64,000 nt of DNA from Thermomonas aquatica (GTDB lineage: Bacteria; Pseudomonadota; Gammaproteobacteria; Xanthomonadales; Xanthomonadaceae): assembly GCF_006337105.1 (NCBI RefSeq), contig NZ_CP040871.1, positions 1,426,001-1,490,000 on the forward strand. Direction: 5' to 3'. Under the pieces are notes generated by a model. That model searched no databases. It saw nothing but the letters and a program-made list of their open reading frames with translations, and was not told the DNA's origin. Position 1 is the stretch's first letter. Each line of letters opens with the position of its first letter. The position numbers were made by a program, and so were the translations under genes. Positions 26,416-35,653 of the stretch are shown here, one piece after another.

Positions 26416-27089
26416 AGCTGCTCAAGCTGATCGCGGTGCTGCTGGACTACCCGCAGGAGGAACTGTGGGAACACGCCGGGGAGCTGCGCGCCGCCTGCGA
26501 CGACCCGGCGCTGCCGCCGGCGCGCCGCGCCGCGCTGCGCGGCTTCGCCGACGGGCTGATGGCGCAGGAACCGATGGCGGCGCAGGAGCGCTGGCTGGAA
26601 CTGTTCGACCGCGGCCGGGCGATGAGCCTGCTGCTGTTCGAGCACATCCACGGCGAATCGCGCGACCGCGGCCAGGCGATGGTGGACCTGCTGGCGACCT
26701 ACCGCGGGCACGGCTTCGCGCTGGGCGCCAAGCAACTCCCCGACTACCTGCCGGTGGTGCTTGAGTACCTGTCGCTGCGGCCGGTCGAGGAGGTGCGCGA
26801 CTGGCTCGGCCACGTCGCCCACATCCTCGAACTGCTGGCCGCGCGCGCGCAGGAACGCGGCAGCGCGTATGCGGTCCTACTGGAAACCCTGGTGGAAACC
26901 GCCACCGGCAAGGTCGACCTGGCGCTGCTGCGCGCGCGCGTGGCGGGCGAGGAGCGCGACGACACGCCGGAGGCGATGGATCGCGTGTGGGAAGAAGAAG
27001 CGGTGCGTTTCGGGGCCGAGGCCCCAGGCGAAGAGTGCAACCCCCGACCCGGCTGCCGTCGGGCGCGAAGCGGATCGAACCCACGGTGA
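26412..27089 (+). CDS. narJ: Nitrate reductase assembly chaperone
   Basis: A 225-residue, mostly helical TorD/NarJ-family chaperone. The core FEHIHGESRDRGQAMVDLL and LPDYLPVVLEYLSLRP are typical. It binds apo-NarG and ensures cofactor insertion before membrane attachment; it is not part of the mature enzyme. The start overlaps the narH stop (ATGA). The last about 25 residues (Pro/Arg/Cys-rich) look poorly conserved. narI follows after 4 bp. Confidence 0.93.
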   Translation: MKLLKLIAVLLDYPQEELWEHAGELRAACDDPALPPARRAALRGFADGLMAQEPMAAQERWLELFDRGRAMSLLLFEHIHGESRDRGQAMVDLLATYRGHGFALGAKQLPDYLPVVLEYLSLRPVEEVRDWLGHVAHILELLAARAQERGSAYAVLLETLVETATGKVDLALLRARVAGEERDDTPEAMDRVWEEEAVRFGAEAPGEECNPRPGCRRARSGSNPR

Positions 27090-27093
27090 CGCC

Positions 27094-27795
27094 ATGAACT
27101 ACATCGATACCCTGCTGTTCCAGTTCTATCCCTACATTGCGCTGGCGGTGTTCGCGGTCGGCTGCTGGGCGCGCTTCGACTTCGCCCCCTACACCTGGCG
27201 CACCGGTTCCAGCCAGCTGCTGTCCGGCAAGTGGATGCGGCTGGGCAGCAACTGGTTCCACGTCGGCGTGCTGGCGATCCTGGGCGGCCACCTGGTCGGC
27301 CTGCTGACCCCGCACGCGGTGTACGAGCATTTCATCAGCGCGCCGCAGAAGCAGCTGCTGGCGATGGTGGTCGGCGGCATCTTCGGCGCGATGTGCTTCG
27401 TCGGCCTGAGCATCCTGCTGGCGCGGCGGCTGTTCAACCCGCGCATCCGCGCGACCTCCAGCGGCCGCGACATCCTGATCCTGGCGCTGCTGTACATCCA
27501 GCTGATCCTGGGCCTGTGCTCGATCTACGTGTCGAGCGGGCACATGGACGGCGACCAGATGATCAAGCTGGGCGAATGGGCGCAGCACATCGTCACCTTC
27601 CGCGGCGGCGCCGCCGGCTACATCGCCGACGCGCACTGGATCTTCAAGGCGCATGTGTTCCTCGGCATGACCCTGATCCTGCTGACGCCGTTCACCCGCC
27701 TGGTCCACGTGTGGTCGATCCCGCTGGCCTACCTGACCCGGCCGTACCAGCTGGTGCGCAAGCGCCAGCGCCCGCTGCAATACAAGGCGCGCTGA
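27094..27795 (+). CDS. narI: Respiratory nitrate reductase gamma subunit (cytochrome b)
   Basis: A 233-residue inner-membrane protein with five predicted spans. It oxidises ubiquinol and carries two haems b; the four His ligands are expected in SNWFHVGVLAILGGHLVG and in the late DAHWIFKAHVFLG and RLVHVWSIP segments. It anchors NarGH. Length and topology match the family. It is followed after 3 bp by a PpiC-type isomerase, the same order as in Pseudomonas nar operons. Confidence 0.95.
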   Translation: MNYIDTLLFQFYPYIALAVFAVGCWARFDFAPYTWRTGSSQLLSGKWMRLGSNWFHVGVLAILGGHLVGLLTPHAVYEHFISAPQKQLLAMVVGGIFGAMCFVGLSILLARRLFNPRIRATSSGRDILILALLYIQLILGLCSIYVSSGHMDGDQMIKLGEWAQHIVTFRGGAAGYIADAHWIFKAHVFLGMTLILLTPFTRLVHVWSIPLAYLTRPYQLVRKRQRPLQYKAR

Positions 27796-27798
27796 GCC

Positions 27799-28680
27799 AT
27801 GGCCACGCGTGCGATCCCGATCGTGATGGATGCCGGCCCGCTGTCGGACGCGGCGGCCAGGGCCGCGGCCGACGGCCACGCCGCGCACGACGACGACCCC
27901 AGCAAGCCGCTTGCCGGCCCGGCGCCGGTCTACGTGCAGGTCGGCGACACGCCGATCGACGAGGCCGAGATCGCCCGCGAGATGCAGTTCCACCGCGCGC
28001 ACGACCCGCACGCCGCGCGCGAGGCGGCGGCCACCACCCTGGTCGTGCGCGAGCTGGTGCGGCGCGAATGCGCGCGCCTGCAGCTGGCGGTGACGGCCGA
28101 GGACGGCGAAACCGAAGACGAGGCGCGGGTGCGCGCGCTGGTCGCGGAAGCGCTGGACGTGCCGGCCGCCGACGAGGCCGCGCTGCGCCAGTACTACGAG
28201 GCCAACCGCGCGCGCCTGCACCATCCCGACGGCATCCGCGCGCGCCACATCCTGCTGGCCGCGGCGCCGGCCGACATCGGCGCGCGCCAGCGCGCGCAGC
28301 AGCGCGGCGAGGAACTGGTCGCGGCGCTGCGCGCGGAGCCCGACCGCTTCGGCGAATTCGCGATGCGCCATTCCGCCTGCCCGTCGCGCGACCAGGGCGG
28401 CGAGCTGGGCTGGATCGAGCGCGGCGACACCGTGCCCGAGTTCGACCGCCAGCTGTTCATGCTCAAGCCCGGGCTGGCCGGGCTGACCGTGGAAACCCGC
28501 TACGGCCATCACGTGGTCGAGGTGCTGGAGCGCGTCGACGGCGAACCGCTGGCGTTCGAGGACGCGCGCAGCCGCGTCGCCGCCTACCTGGAAACCCAGG
28601 CGCGGCAGAACGCCCTGCACCAATACCTGCACATCCTGGCCGAGCGCTACGGGGTCGAGGGCATCGCCCTGTCGGCGTGA
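27799..28680 (+). CDS. PpiC-type peptidyl-prolyl isomerase of the nar operon
   Basis: A 293-residue protein. Residues 1-145 form a charged helical region resembling the NifM/SurA N domain; residues about 147-245 are a parvulin domain (IRARHILLAA, FGEFAMRHSACPSRDQGGEL, LKPGLAGLTVETRYGHHVVEV). No signal peptide is visible, so it probably acts in the cytoplasm, perhaps in folding of NarGH. The placement after narI is conserved in Pseudomonas, which supports a nitrate-reductase role, though the client is unproven. Confidence 0.85.
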   Translation: MATRAIPIVMDAGPLSDAAARAAADGHAAHDDDPSKPLAGPAPVYVQVGDTPIDEAEIAREMQFHRAHDPHAAREAAATTLVVRELVRRECARLQLAVTAEDGETEDEARVRALVAEALDVPAADEAALRQYYEANRARLHHPDGIRARHILLAAAPADIGARQRAQQRGEELVAALRAEPDRFGEFAMRHSACPSRDQGGELGWIERGDTVPEFDRQLFMLKPGLAGLTVETRYGHHVVEVLERVDGEPLAFEDARSRVAAYLETQARQNALHQYLHILAERYGVEGIALSA

Positions 28681-28684
28681 GCCG

Positions 28685-30097
28685 GTGAACGCGCCCCTGC
28701 TGGCGGCATTGCGCGGCCTGCTCGGCGAGGCCCATGTGCTGGCCGGCGACGGCCTGCAGGCCTACGAAACCGACTGGCGTGGGCGCTACCGCGGCCGTGC
28801 GCTGGCGGTGGTGCGTCCGGCCGACACCGCCCAGGTCGCGGCGGTGGTGCGCCTGTGCGCCGCGCATGCGGTGCCGATCGTGCCGCAGGGCGGCAACACC
28901 GGGCTGGTCGGCGGCGGCGTGCCGGACGCCAGCGGCACCCAGCTGGTACTGAGCCTGTCGCGCATGCGCCGGATCCGCGCGCTCGATGCCGACAACCTCA
29001 CCGTCACCGTCGAAGCCGGCTGCGTGCTGCAGGCGCTGCAGGACGCGGCGGCCGCGCACGGCCTGTTGTTCCCGCTGCGGCTGGGCTCCGAGGGCAGCTG
29101 CACGATCGGCGGCAACCTGGCGAGCAACGCCGGCGGCACCCAGGTGCTGCGCTATGGCAACGCCCGCGAGCTGTGCCTGGGCCTGGAAGTGGTGACCGCC
29201 GCCGGCGAGGTGTGGGAAGGCCTGTCCGGCCTGCGCAAGGACAATACCGGCTACGACCTGCGCGACCTGTTCGTCGGCAGCGAGGGCACGCTGGGGATCA
29301 TCACCGCCGCCACCCTGAAGCTGTATCCGCGTCCCGCGGCCACCCTGGTCGCGCTGGCCGCCTGTGCGGACATCGAGGCGGTGATCGGCCTGTTGCGGCT
29401 CGCCCGCGCGCGCTTCGACGCCGCGCTCACCGGCTTCGAAATCGTCGAGCGTTTCGCGCTGCAACGGGTCGCGCGCCATTTCCCGCAGCTGCGGCAACCG
29501 TTCCCCGAGGCGCCGTGGACGGTGCTGCTGGAACTGGCCGCCGGCAGCGAGGAAGACGCACGCCGGCCACTGGACGCCATGCTGGGCGAGGCCGCCAGCC
29601 GCGCGCTGGCCAGCGACGCGACGATCGCCGCGAATTCGGCGCAGGCGCGCGAACTGTGGCAGCTGCGCGAAGCGGTTCCGCTGGCGCAGGCGCGCGACGG
29701 CCTCAACATCAAGCACGACATCGGCTTGCCGGTGTCGGCGGTGCCGGCCTTCCTGCGCGAGATGGACGCCACGCTCGCGGCGGCCGTGCCCGGCGTGCGC
29801 CCGGTGGTGTTCGGCCACCTCGGCGACGGCAACCTGCACTACAACCTGCAGGCGCCGGAACGCATGCCGGCGGAAGCGTTCCTGCGCCGGCACGAAGCCG
29901 GGCTCAACCGCTGCGTGCACGATGCGGCGCTGGCGCACGGCGGCACGTTTTCCGCGGAACACGGCATCGGCGCGCTCAAGGCGGACGAACTGGCCGCGCG
30001 CAAGTCGCCGGTGGCGCTGGCGATGATGCGCGCGATCAAGCGCGCGCTGGATCCGCAGGGCCTGTTGAACCCGGGACGGGTGCTGCCGCACGACTGA
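28685..30097 (+). CDS. FAD-binding D-2-hydroxyacid dehydrogenase (GlcD/D2HGDH-like)
   Basis: A 470-residue flavoprotein of the vanillyl-alcohol-oxidase fold. The FAD loop is PQGGNTGLVGGGVPDASGTQ and SEGSCTIGGNLASNAGG; the C-terminal catalytic domain has FGHLGDGNLHYN and EHGIGALK, which bind metal and the 2-hydroxyacid in D-lactate and D-2-hydroxyglutarate dehydrogenases. It probably feeds electrons to the quinone pool. The start is GTG 28685, 4 bp after the isomerase, suggesting it belongs to the nar transcription unit. The exact substrate cannot be told. Confidence 0.82.
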   Translation: MNAPLLAALRGLLGEAHVLAGDGLQAYETDWRGRYRGRALAVVRPADTAQVAAVVRLCAAHAVPIVPQGGNTGLVGGGVPDASGTQLVLSLSRMRRIRALDADNLTVTVEAGCVLQALQDAAAAHGLLFPLRLGSEGSCTIGGNLASNAGGTQVLRYGNARELCLGLEVVTAAGEVWEGLSGLRKDNTGYDLRDLFVGSEGTLGIITAATLKLYPRPAATLVALAACADIEAVIGLLRLARARFDAALTGFEIVERFALQRVARHFPQLRQPFPEAPWTVLLELAAGSEEDARRPLDAMLGEAASRALASDATIAANSAQARELWQLREAVPLAQARDGLNIKHDIGLPVSAVPAFLREMDATLAAAVPGVRPVVFGHLGDGNLHYNLQAPERMPAEAFLRRHEAGLNRCVHDAALAHGGTFSAEHGIGALKADELAARKSPVALAMMRAIKRALDPQGLLNPGRVLPHD

Positions 30098-30141
30098 ATC
30101 GCGCGCCGCCGGCGGGCGCGAACGGCATCGCCGCCACCAGC

Positions 30142-30186
30142 TTGACCTGGATCAAGCTGCGCGCGCGCGCGATTGATAGGCGTCAA
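30142..30186. promoter_or_regulatory. Two FNR/Anr-like boxes flanking a GC-alternating tract, upstream of narK
   Basis: TTGACCTGGATCAA (30142-30155) and TTGATAGGCGTCAA (30173-30186) have centres 31 bp apart, about three helical turns. Between them lies an alternating GC run at 30159-30171. The second centre is about 79 bp before the narK ATG. Confidence 0.72.
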
Positions 30187-30257
30187 TTCCGCCATCGCGC
30201 GGCGCTGCCAAGATGCCTGCAACCAAGACCGAATGCGCAATCCGCCACGGAGTCGCC

Positions 30258-31619
30258 ATGTCCTCGCTGCCCCAATCCACCCTCCTGCCCACCGGCACCT
30301 GGCTGTCCCGTTGGGAACCCGAGGACCAGGCGTTCTGGTCCGCGGGCGGCACCGCCATCGCATGGCGCACGCTGGCGCTGACCACGGTCAACCTCACCCT
30401 CGCCTTCGCCGCCTGGTTCCTGGTCTCGGCGCTGGTGGTGCGGCTGCCGCAGGTCGGCTACAACTTCAGCGCCAGCCAGCTGTTCTGGCTGACCGCGATG
30501 CCCGGGCTGGCCGGCGGCACGCTGCGCCTGATCCACATGTTCCTGACCCCGATGTACGGCACCCGGCACGTGGTCAGCCTGTCCACGCTCTCGCTGCTGG
30601 TGCCGCTGCTCGGCTGGTTCTACGCGGTGCAGGACCCGACCGTGCCGTACTGGGTGCTGCTGCTGCTGTCGTTCCTGGCCGGTCTGGGCGGCGGCAACTT
30701 CTCCTCGTTCATGCCGTCCACCAGCCTGTTCTTCCCGAAGCGGCTGCTGGGCACCGCGCTGGCGATCCAGGCCGGCATCGGCAACCTGGGCGTGTCGATC
30801 GTGCAGTTCGTGACGCCGTGGATCATCGGCTTCGCCCTGCTCGGCGGCGCCGCGTTCATGGGCGACAGCCAGACCCTGACCAAGAACGGGGTCCAGAGCC
30901 AGGTCTACCTGCAGAACGCCGCGGCGGTGCTCATCCCGTTCGTGGCGACGTTCGGTGCCACCGCCTGGCTGCTGCTGAAGTCGGTCCCGGTCAAGGCCAA
31001 CTTCGCCGAGCAGTTCGACATCTTCAAGTCGCGCCACACCTGGTCGATGACCTCGCTGTACATGATGACCTTCGGCGGCTTCTCCGGTCTGGCGGCGACC
31101 TTCCCGCTGCTGATCAAGCAGGGCTTCGGCGGCTTCGAGGGCGCACCGGATCCGCTCAAGTACGCGTTCTGGGGGCCGCTGGTGGGATCGCTCGCACGCG
31201 TCGCCGCCGGCCCGCTGTCGGACAAGCTGGGCGGCGCGCGCGTGACCCAGTGGGCCGGCATCGGGATGGTGGCCTGCGCGGTGCTGGTGGCGATGTTCGT
31301 GACGCCCGACTCGATGGCCGAGTTCCCGAAGTTCGTCGCCGCGATGCTGGCGCTGTTCTTCTTCGCCGGCATCGGCAACGCCTCCACCTTCAAGCAGATG
31401 CCGATGCTGTTCGCGCCGCGGCAAGCGGCCGGCGTGATCGGTTTCACCGCGGCGATCGCGGCCTACGGCCCGTTCCTGTTCGGCATGTTGTTCGCGTGGG
31501 CGTTCGGCACCTTCGATTCGGCGCGGCCGGTGTTCTTCGGCCTGGCCGCGTTCTTCGCCTGCAACGTGGCGCTGAACTGGCGGATGTACGCGCGCCGCGG
31601 CGCCGCCAATCCCTGCTGA
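30258..31619 (+). CDS. narK1: Nitrate/nitrite transporter, NarK type 1 (nitrate:proton symport group)
   Basis: A 453-residue major-facilitator protein with about twelve spans. NNP-family signatures GGGNFSSFMPSTSLFFPKR and GIGNLGVSIVQF (nitrate signature) are present, and GFTAAIAAYGPFLFG near the C terminus corresponds to the second signature region. In pairs of this type the first protein imports nitrate to start respiration. I chose ATG 30258, just before the soluble N terminus; an in-frame ATG at 30213 would add a 15-residue unsupported leader. narK2 follows after 18 bp. Confidence 0.9.
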   Translation: MSSLPQSTLLPTGTWLSRWEPEDQAFWSAGGTAIAWRTLALTTVNLTLAFAAWFLVSALVVRLPQVGYNFSASQLFWLTAMPGLAGGTLRLIHMFLTPMYGTRHVVSLSTLSLLVPLLGWFYAVQDPTVPYWVLLLLSFLAGLGGGNFSSFMPSTSLFFPKRLLGTALAIQAGIGNLGVSIVQFVTPWIIGFALLGGAAFMGDSQTLTKNGVQSQVYLQNAAAVLIPFVATFGATAWLLLKSVPVKANFAEQFDIFKSRHTWSMTSLYMMTFGGFSGLAATFPLLIKQGFGGFEGAPDPLKYAFWGPLVGSLARVAAGPLSDKLGGARVTQWAGIGMVACAVLVAMFVTPDSMAEFPKFVAAMLALFFFAGIGNASTFKQMPMLFAPRQAAGVIGFTAAIAAYGPFLFGMLFAWAFGTFDSARPVFFGLAAFFACNVALNWRMYARRGAANPC

Positions 31620-31637
31620 TCCCCGGAGACCGACCCC

Positions 31638-32957
31638 ATGCACGCCACCCCGGCACTTCCCTCCAGCGGCCAGCAGAACCGGGCCCTGTGGAGCAGCACC
31701 TTCGCCTTCACCGTGTGCTTCGCGGTGTGGACGATCTTTTCGATCATCGGCATCCAGATCAAGCAGGACCTGGGCCTGAGCGATACCCAGTTCGGCCTGC
31801 TCGCGGCCACCCCGATCCTCACCGGCTCGCTGATCCGCCTGTTCCTGGGCGTGTGGACCGAGCAGTACGGCGGCCGCATCGTGTTCACCCTGGTGATGCT
31901 GGCCGGCGCCACCGCCACCTGGATGCTGACCTACGCGCATACCTATCCGCAGTTCCTGCTGGCCGCGCTGGCGGTGGGCGTGGCCGGCGGCTCGTTCGCG
32001 GTGGGCATCGCCTACGTGTCGAAGTGGTTCCCGCAGGAGAAGCAGGGCACCGCGCTCGGCATCTTCGGCGCCGGCAACGTCGGCTCCGCGGTGACCAAGC
32101 TGCTGGCGCCGATGGTGATGGCGGCCTACGGCTGGCACGGCGTGGCGCGCGCCTGGGCGGTGGGCCTGGCGGTGGTCGCGGTGCTGTTCTTCCTGTTCGC
32201 CAAGGACGATCCGGGCCTGGCCCGGCGCCGCGCCGAAGGCGTCAGGCCGGTGCCGTTCGCCGAGCAGATGAAGCCGCTGCGCAACCTGCAGGTATGGCGC
32301 TTCTCGCTGTACTACTTCTTCGTGTTCGGCGCGTTCGTGGCGCTGGCGCTGTGGCTGCCGCACTACCTGACCGGCGCCTACGGGCTGGACGTGAAGACCG
32401 CCGGCCTGATCGCGGCCTGCTACTCGATCCCGGCCAGCCTGTTCCGCATCGTCGGCGGCTGGCTGTCGGACCGGATCGGCGCGCGCCGGGTGATGTACTG
32501 GACCTTCAGCGTGGCGGTCGCGTGCACCTTCCTGCTGTCGTATCCCGCCACCAGCTACACCATCGACGGCATCGAGGGACCGATCCAGTTCCGGCTGGCG
32601 GTGGGCGTGGTGCCGTTCACCGTGCTGGTGTTCGTGCTGGGCTTCTTCATGTCGCTGGGCAAGGCCGCGGTGTACAAGCACATCCCGGTCTACTACCCGA
32701 ACAACGTGGGCGCGGTCGGCGGCGTGGTCGGCATGATCGGCGGGCTTGGCGGCTTCCTGCTGCCGATCGCGTTCGGCGCGATGAACGATGCGATCGGCGT
32801 ATGGACCAGCTGCTTCATGCTGCTGTTCGTGCTGGTCGCTTGCGCGCTGCTGTGGATGCACTTCGCGATCCGCCGCATGGAGGTCTCGCGCCATCCGCAG
32901 CTCGCCAGGGAAACCGACCTGCCGGAAATCATGGCGCTGCCGCAGGCAGGGCGCTGA
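31638..32957 (+). CDS. narK2: Nitrate/nitrite antiporter, NarK type 2
   Basis: A 439-residue major-facilitator protein with twelve spans. Signatures are GGSFAVGIAYVSKWFP and GAGNVGSAVTKLLAP in the first half and PNNVGAVGGVVGMIGGLGGF in the second. Together with narK1 it resembles the narK1-narK2 tandem of denitrifiers (fused in some species), in which the second exchanges nitrate for nitrite. A ribosome site (CCGGAGA) precedes ATG 31638. The assignment of direction is from family knowledge only. Confidence 0.9.
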   Translation: MHATPALPSSGQQNRALWSSTFAFTVCFAVWTIFSIIGIQIKQDLGLSDTQFGLLAATPILTGSLIRLFLGVWTEQYGGRIVFTLVMLAGATATWMLTYAHTYPQFLLAALAVGVAGGSFAVGIAYVSKWFPQEKQGTALGIFGAGNVGSAVTKLLAPMVMAAYGWHGVARAWAVGLAVVAVLFFLFAKDDPGLARRRAEGVRPVPFAEQMKPLRNLQVWRFSLYYFFVFGAFVALALWLPHYLTGAYGLDVKTAGLIAACYSIPASLFRIVGGWLSDRIGARRVMYWTFSVAVACTFLLSYPATSYTIDGIEGPIQFRLAVGVVPFTVLVFVLGFFMSLGKAAVYKHIPVYYPNNVGAVGGVVGMIGGLGGFLLPIAFGAMNDAIGVWTSCFMLLFVLVACALLWMHFAIRRMEVSRHPQLARETDLPEIMALPQAGR

Positions 32958-32964
32958 GCCGGCG

Positions 32965-33612
32965 ATGCAGGGCCCGCAGCTCGACGCGGAACAGGCGCTG
33001 GCGCGGTTGCGCGCCGGCAACCGCCGCTTCGTCGACCACGTGGTCAGCCTGGAGGCATTGCTGAGCCATGCCCGCCGCGACGAGCACGCACGCGCGCAGC
33101 GCCCGTTCGCGGTGGTGCTGGGCTGTTCCGATTCGCGCGCGCCGGCGGAATTCGTGTTCGACCAGGGGCTGGGCGACCTGTTCGTGATCCGCGTCGCCGG
33201 CAACATCGCCGCGCCCTCGCAGGTGGGCAGCGTCGAGTTCGCGGTGGAGCAGTTCCAGCTGCGGCTGGTGGTGGTGCTGGGGCATTCCAACTGCGGCGCG
33301 GTGCGCGCCACCCTCGCCCACCTGCAGGCGCCGGCCGAGACCAGCCCGGCGCTGCGCGCGATCGTCGACCGCATCGCCCCCGGGGTCGGCCCGGTGCTGG
33401 CGGATGGCGACGGCGGCGAGGACGCCTGCATGCCGCGCGCGATCCGCGCCAACGTGCGCGCCACCATCGCCCACCTGCGCGCGCAATCGGATTACCTGCG
33501 CTACGCCGAAGCGCAGGGCGGCCTGCGCATCGTCGGCGCCGACTACGACCTCGCCAGCGGCGCGGTGGATTTCTTCGAGACGGAAGCACACCCATGGAAC
33601 ACGACATCCTGA
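32965..33612 (+). CDS. Beta-class carbonic anhydrase
   Basis: A 215-residue zinc enzyme interconverting CO2 and bicarbonate. The zinc ligands are Cys in LGCSDSRAPAE and His/Cys in LGHSNCGAV; the Asp-Arg dyad is in the first motif, and IRVAGNI is typical. No signal peptide, so it is cytoplasmic. It lies 7 bp after narK2 and overlaps the next gene by 19 bp, so it is co-expressed with nitrate transport. It may manage CO2 or pH during anaerobic growth; the reason for its place here is unknown. Confidence 0.88.
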   Translation: MQGPQLDAEQALARLRAGNRRFVDHVVSLEALLSHARRDEHARAQRPFAVVLGCSDSRAPAEFVFDQGLGDLFVIRVAGNIAAPSQVGSVEFAVEQFQLRLVVVLGHSNCGAVRATLAHLQAPAETSPALRAIVDRIAPGVGPVLADGDGGEDACMPRAIRANVRATIAHLRAQSDYLRYAEAQGGLRIVGADYDLASGAVDFFETEAHPWNTTS

Positions 33613-34817
33613 TCATCGGCGCCGGGCCCTCGGGCCTGTGCATGGCGCGCGCGCTGGCCGGGTCCGGCCTGCGCGTGATCGTGCTGGAACAGGGCGATGC
33701 CGCCGCGCTGGCGGACCCGGCCGACGATGGCCGCGAGATCGCGCTGACCCATGCCAGCCGCGCCGCGCTGGAACGGCTGGGGATGTGGCAGGCCTTTGCG
33801 CCGGAGGAGATCGGCGAACTGCGGCGCGCGCTGGTGATCGACGGTGACGACCGCGAGGGCCTGCAGTTCGATCCCCCCGCCGGCGACGATGGTCCGCTGG
33901 GCTGGATGGTGCCGCACCATGCGATCCGGCGCGCCGCCTTCGCCTGCGCCAGCGGCACCGAGGGCGTGGCCATCGTCGGCGGCGCGCGGGTCGCTGCGCT
34001 GGCGCCTTCGGCGCAGGCGATCGAGGTGCGGCTGGAGGACGGCCGCCGGTTCCGCGCGCGGCTGGCGATCGCCGCCGACAACCGCTTCTCCGGCTGCCGG
34101 CGGGCGATGGGCCTGCGCGCCGACCACCACGATTTCGGCAAGGTCATGGTGGTGGTCAAGGTGGTCCACGAGCAGCCGCACCAGGCCACCGCCTGGGAGT
34201 GGTTCCGCTACGGCCAGACCCTGGCGCTGCTGCCGCTGCACGACCCGCAGACTTCGTCGGCGGTGCTGACCCTGGTGCCGGCCGAAGCCGCGGCGTTCAT
34301 GGCGAAATCGGCGGAGGAGCAGGGCCTCGATCTGGCCCGCCGCTTCGAGCACCGCCTGGGCGCGATCCGGATCGCCGCCGCGCCGCATGCGTATCCGCTG
34401 GTGGGCGTGTACGCGCGCCGTTTCGTCGGCCCGCGCTTCGCCCTGGTCGGCGATGCCGCGGTCGGCATGCACCCGGTCACCGCGCACGGCTTCAACTTCG
34501 GCCTGGCCGGGACAACCCGGCTGGCCGGCCTGCTGCAGGACGCCGCGCGCGCCGGCCGCGATCCCGGCGATCCCGCGCTGCTGGCGCGCTACCAGCGCGG
34601 GCACCGCCTGGCCACGGCGCCGCTGTACGCGGCCACGCGGCTGGTGGTGGACCTGTTCACCGACGACCGGCTGCCGACGCGCGTGCTGCGCAAGGCGGTG
34701 CTGGGCGCGTCCTCGCGGCTGCCCGGGTTCCGCCAGCTGGTCGCGCGCGGCCTGCTGGATCGCGGCGGCATGCCGCGGCTGCCGCGGCCGTTCGCGCGCG
34801 CCGGGCTCGGGCGCTGA
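33594..34817 (+). CDS. ubiM: UbiH-family FAD monooxygenase, probable UbiM
   Basis: A 407-residue flavin hydroxylase. The N-terminal dinucleotide site is IIGAGPSGLCMARAL; the second motif is modified (AADNRFSGCRRAMG) and the FAD ribityl motif is ALVGDAAVGMHPVTAHGFNF, close to UbiM proteins. UbiH/F/L/M-type enzymes hydroxylate ubiquinone precursors with oxygen. Neighbouring ubiD, ubiU, ubiV and ubiT support a ubiquinone role. The start overlaps the carbonic anhydrase by 19 bp. Assignment to UbiM rather than another UbiH paralogue is moderately sure. Confidence 0.68.
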   Translation: MEHDILIIGAGPSGLCMARALAGSGLRVIVLEQGDAAALADPADDGREIALTHASRAALERLGMWQAFAPEEIGELRRALVIDGDDREGLQFDPPAGDDGPLGWMVPHHAIRRAAFACASGTEGVAIVGGARVAALAPSAQAIEVRLEDGRRFRARLAIAADNRFSGCRRAMGLRADHHDFGKVMVVVKVVHEQPHQATAWEWFRYGQTLALLPLHDPQTSSAVLTLVPAEAAAFMAKSAEEQGLDLARRFEHRLGAIRIAAAPHAYPLVGVYARRFVGPRFALVGDAAVGMHPVTAHGFNFGLAGTTRLAGLLQDAARAGRDPGDPALLARYQRGHRLATAPLYAATRLVVDLFTDDRLPTRVLRKAVLGASSRLPGFRQLVARGLLDRGGMPRLPRPFARAGLGR

Positions 34818-34882
34818 CGCCGGCGCGATGCGCCCGCATTGGCGCAAGGGCTAGACTGCCGATCCCCGCCCTGGAGCCCCTC

Positions 34883-35647
34883 ATGCAGATCCGGCGATTG
34901 CTCGCGACCTTCGTCCTGCTCGCCGCGCTGCCGCTGCTGGCGGCGGCGCAGACGCCCAAACCGGCGACGGCGCGGATCGCGGTGGCATCCAATTTCGCCG
35001 ATGCCGCGCGCGCGCTGGCCGCCGACTACGGCAGGCGCAGCGGGCACCGGATCGAGATCAGCGCCGCCTCCACCGGCAAGCTGTACGCGCAGATCCGCAA
35101 TGGCGCGCCGTTCGATGCGCTGCTGTCCGCGGATGCCGCCACCCCGCGCAAGCTGGTCGACGAAGGCCAGGCCGATGGCGCCACCCTGCACGACTACGCG
35201 GTCGGCCGGCTGGTGCTGTGGAGCCGCGACCCGGCCGCGGTGAAGGACGGCGAGGCGCTGCTGCGCCGCGGTCGGATCGAACGGCTGGCGATCGCCAATC
35301 CCGAGTTCGCCCCGTACGGCGTGGCCGCACGCGAAGCCCTGCAATACCTGCGGCGCTGGGACGAGCTGCAGCCGCGCCTGGTGCTGGGCGAGAACGTCGG
35401 CCAGGCGGCGCAGTTCGTGACCAGCGGCGCGGCGCCGCTGGGGCTGTTGCCGCGCTCGCTGGTGCTGGAGGCACGCAAGACCAGGCCCGGTTCCGGCTGG
35501 GAGGTGCCGGCCCGCTGGCACGCGCCGATCGTGCAGAGCGCGGTGCTGCTGGCGCACGGCAAGGACAACCCGGCGGCGCGCGGCTTCCTGCTGTACCTGC
35601 GCGGCGCGCAGGCGCGCAAGGCGATCCGGGGCTTCGGTTACGACTGA
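34883..35647 (+). CDS. modA: Molybdate ABC transporter periplasmic binding protein
   Basis: A 254-residue protein with a signal peptide (LLATFVLLAALPLLAAA, cleavage AAA-Q). The mature N terminus IAVASNFADAARALA and the SAASTGKLYAQIRNGAPFD segment hold the Ser/Thr residues that bind the tetrahedral anion; NPEFAPYGVAAREALQ is a ModA signature. It supplies molybdate for the cofactor needed by NarG. modB follows after 6 bp. Confidence 0.92.
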   Translation: MQIRRLLATFVLLAALPLLAAAQTPKPATARIAVASNFADAARALAADYGRRSGHRIEISAASTGKLYAQIRNGAPFDALLSADAATPRKLVDEGQADGATLHDYAVGRLVLWSRDPAAVKDGEALLRRGRIERLAIANPEFAPYGVAAREALQYLRRWDELQPRLVLGENVGQAAQFVTSGAAPLGLLPRSLVLEARKTRPGSGWEVPARWHAPIVQSAVLLAHGKDNPAARGFLLYLRGAQARKAIRGFGYD

Positions 35648-35653
35648 ACCGCC

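Noticed and set aside
27799-28680. Possible nitrogenase accessory protein NifM
   Set aside because: The domain order is similar, but no nitrogenase genes are present and the position after narI matches the nar-linked isomerase of other denitrifiers.
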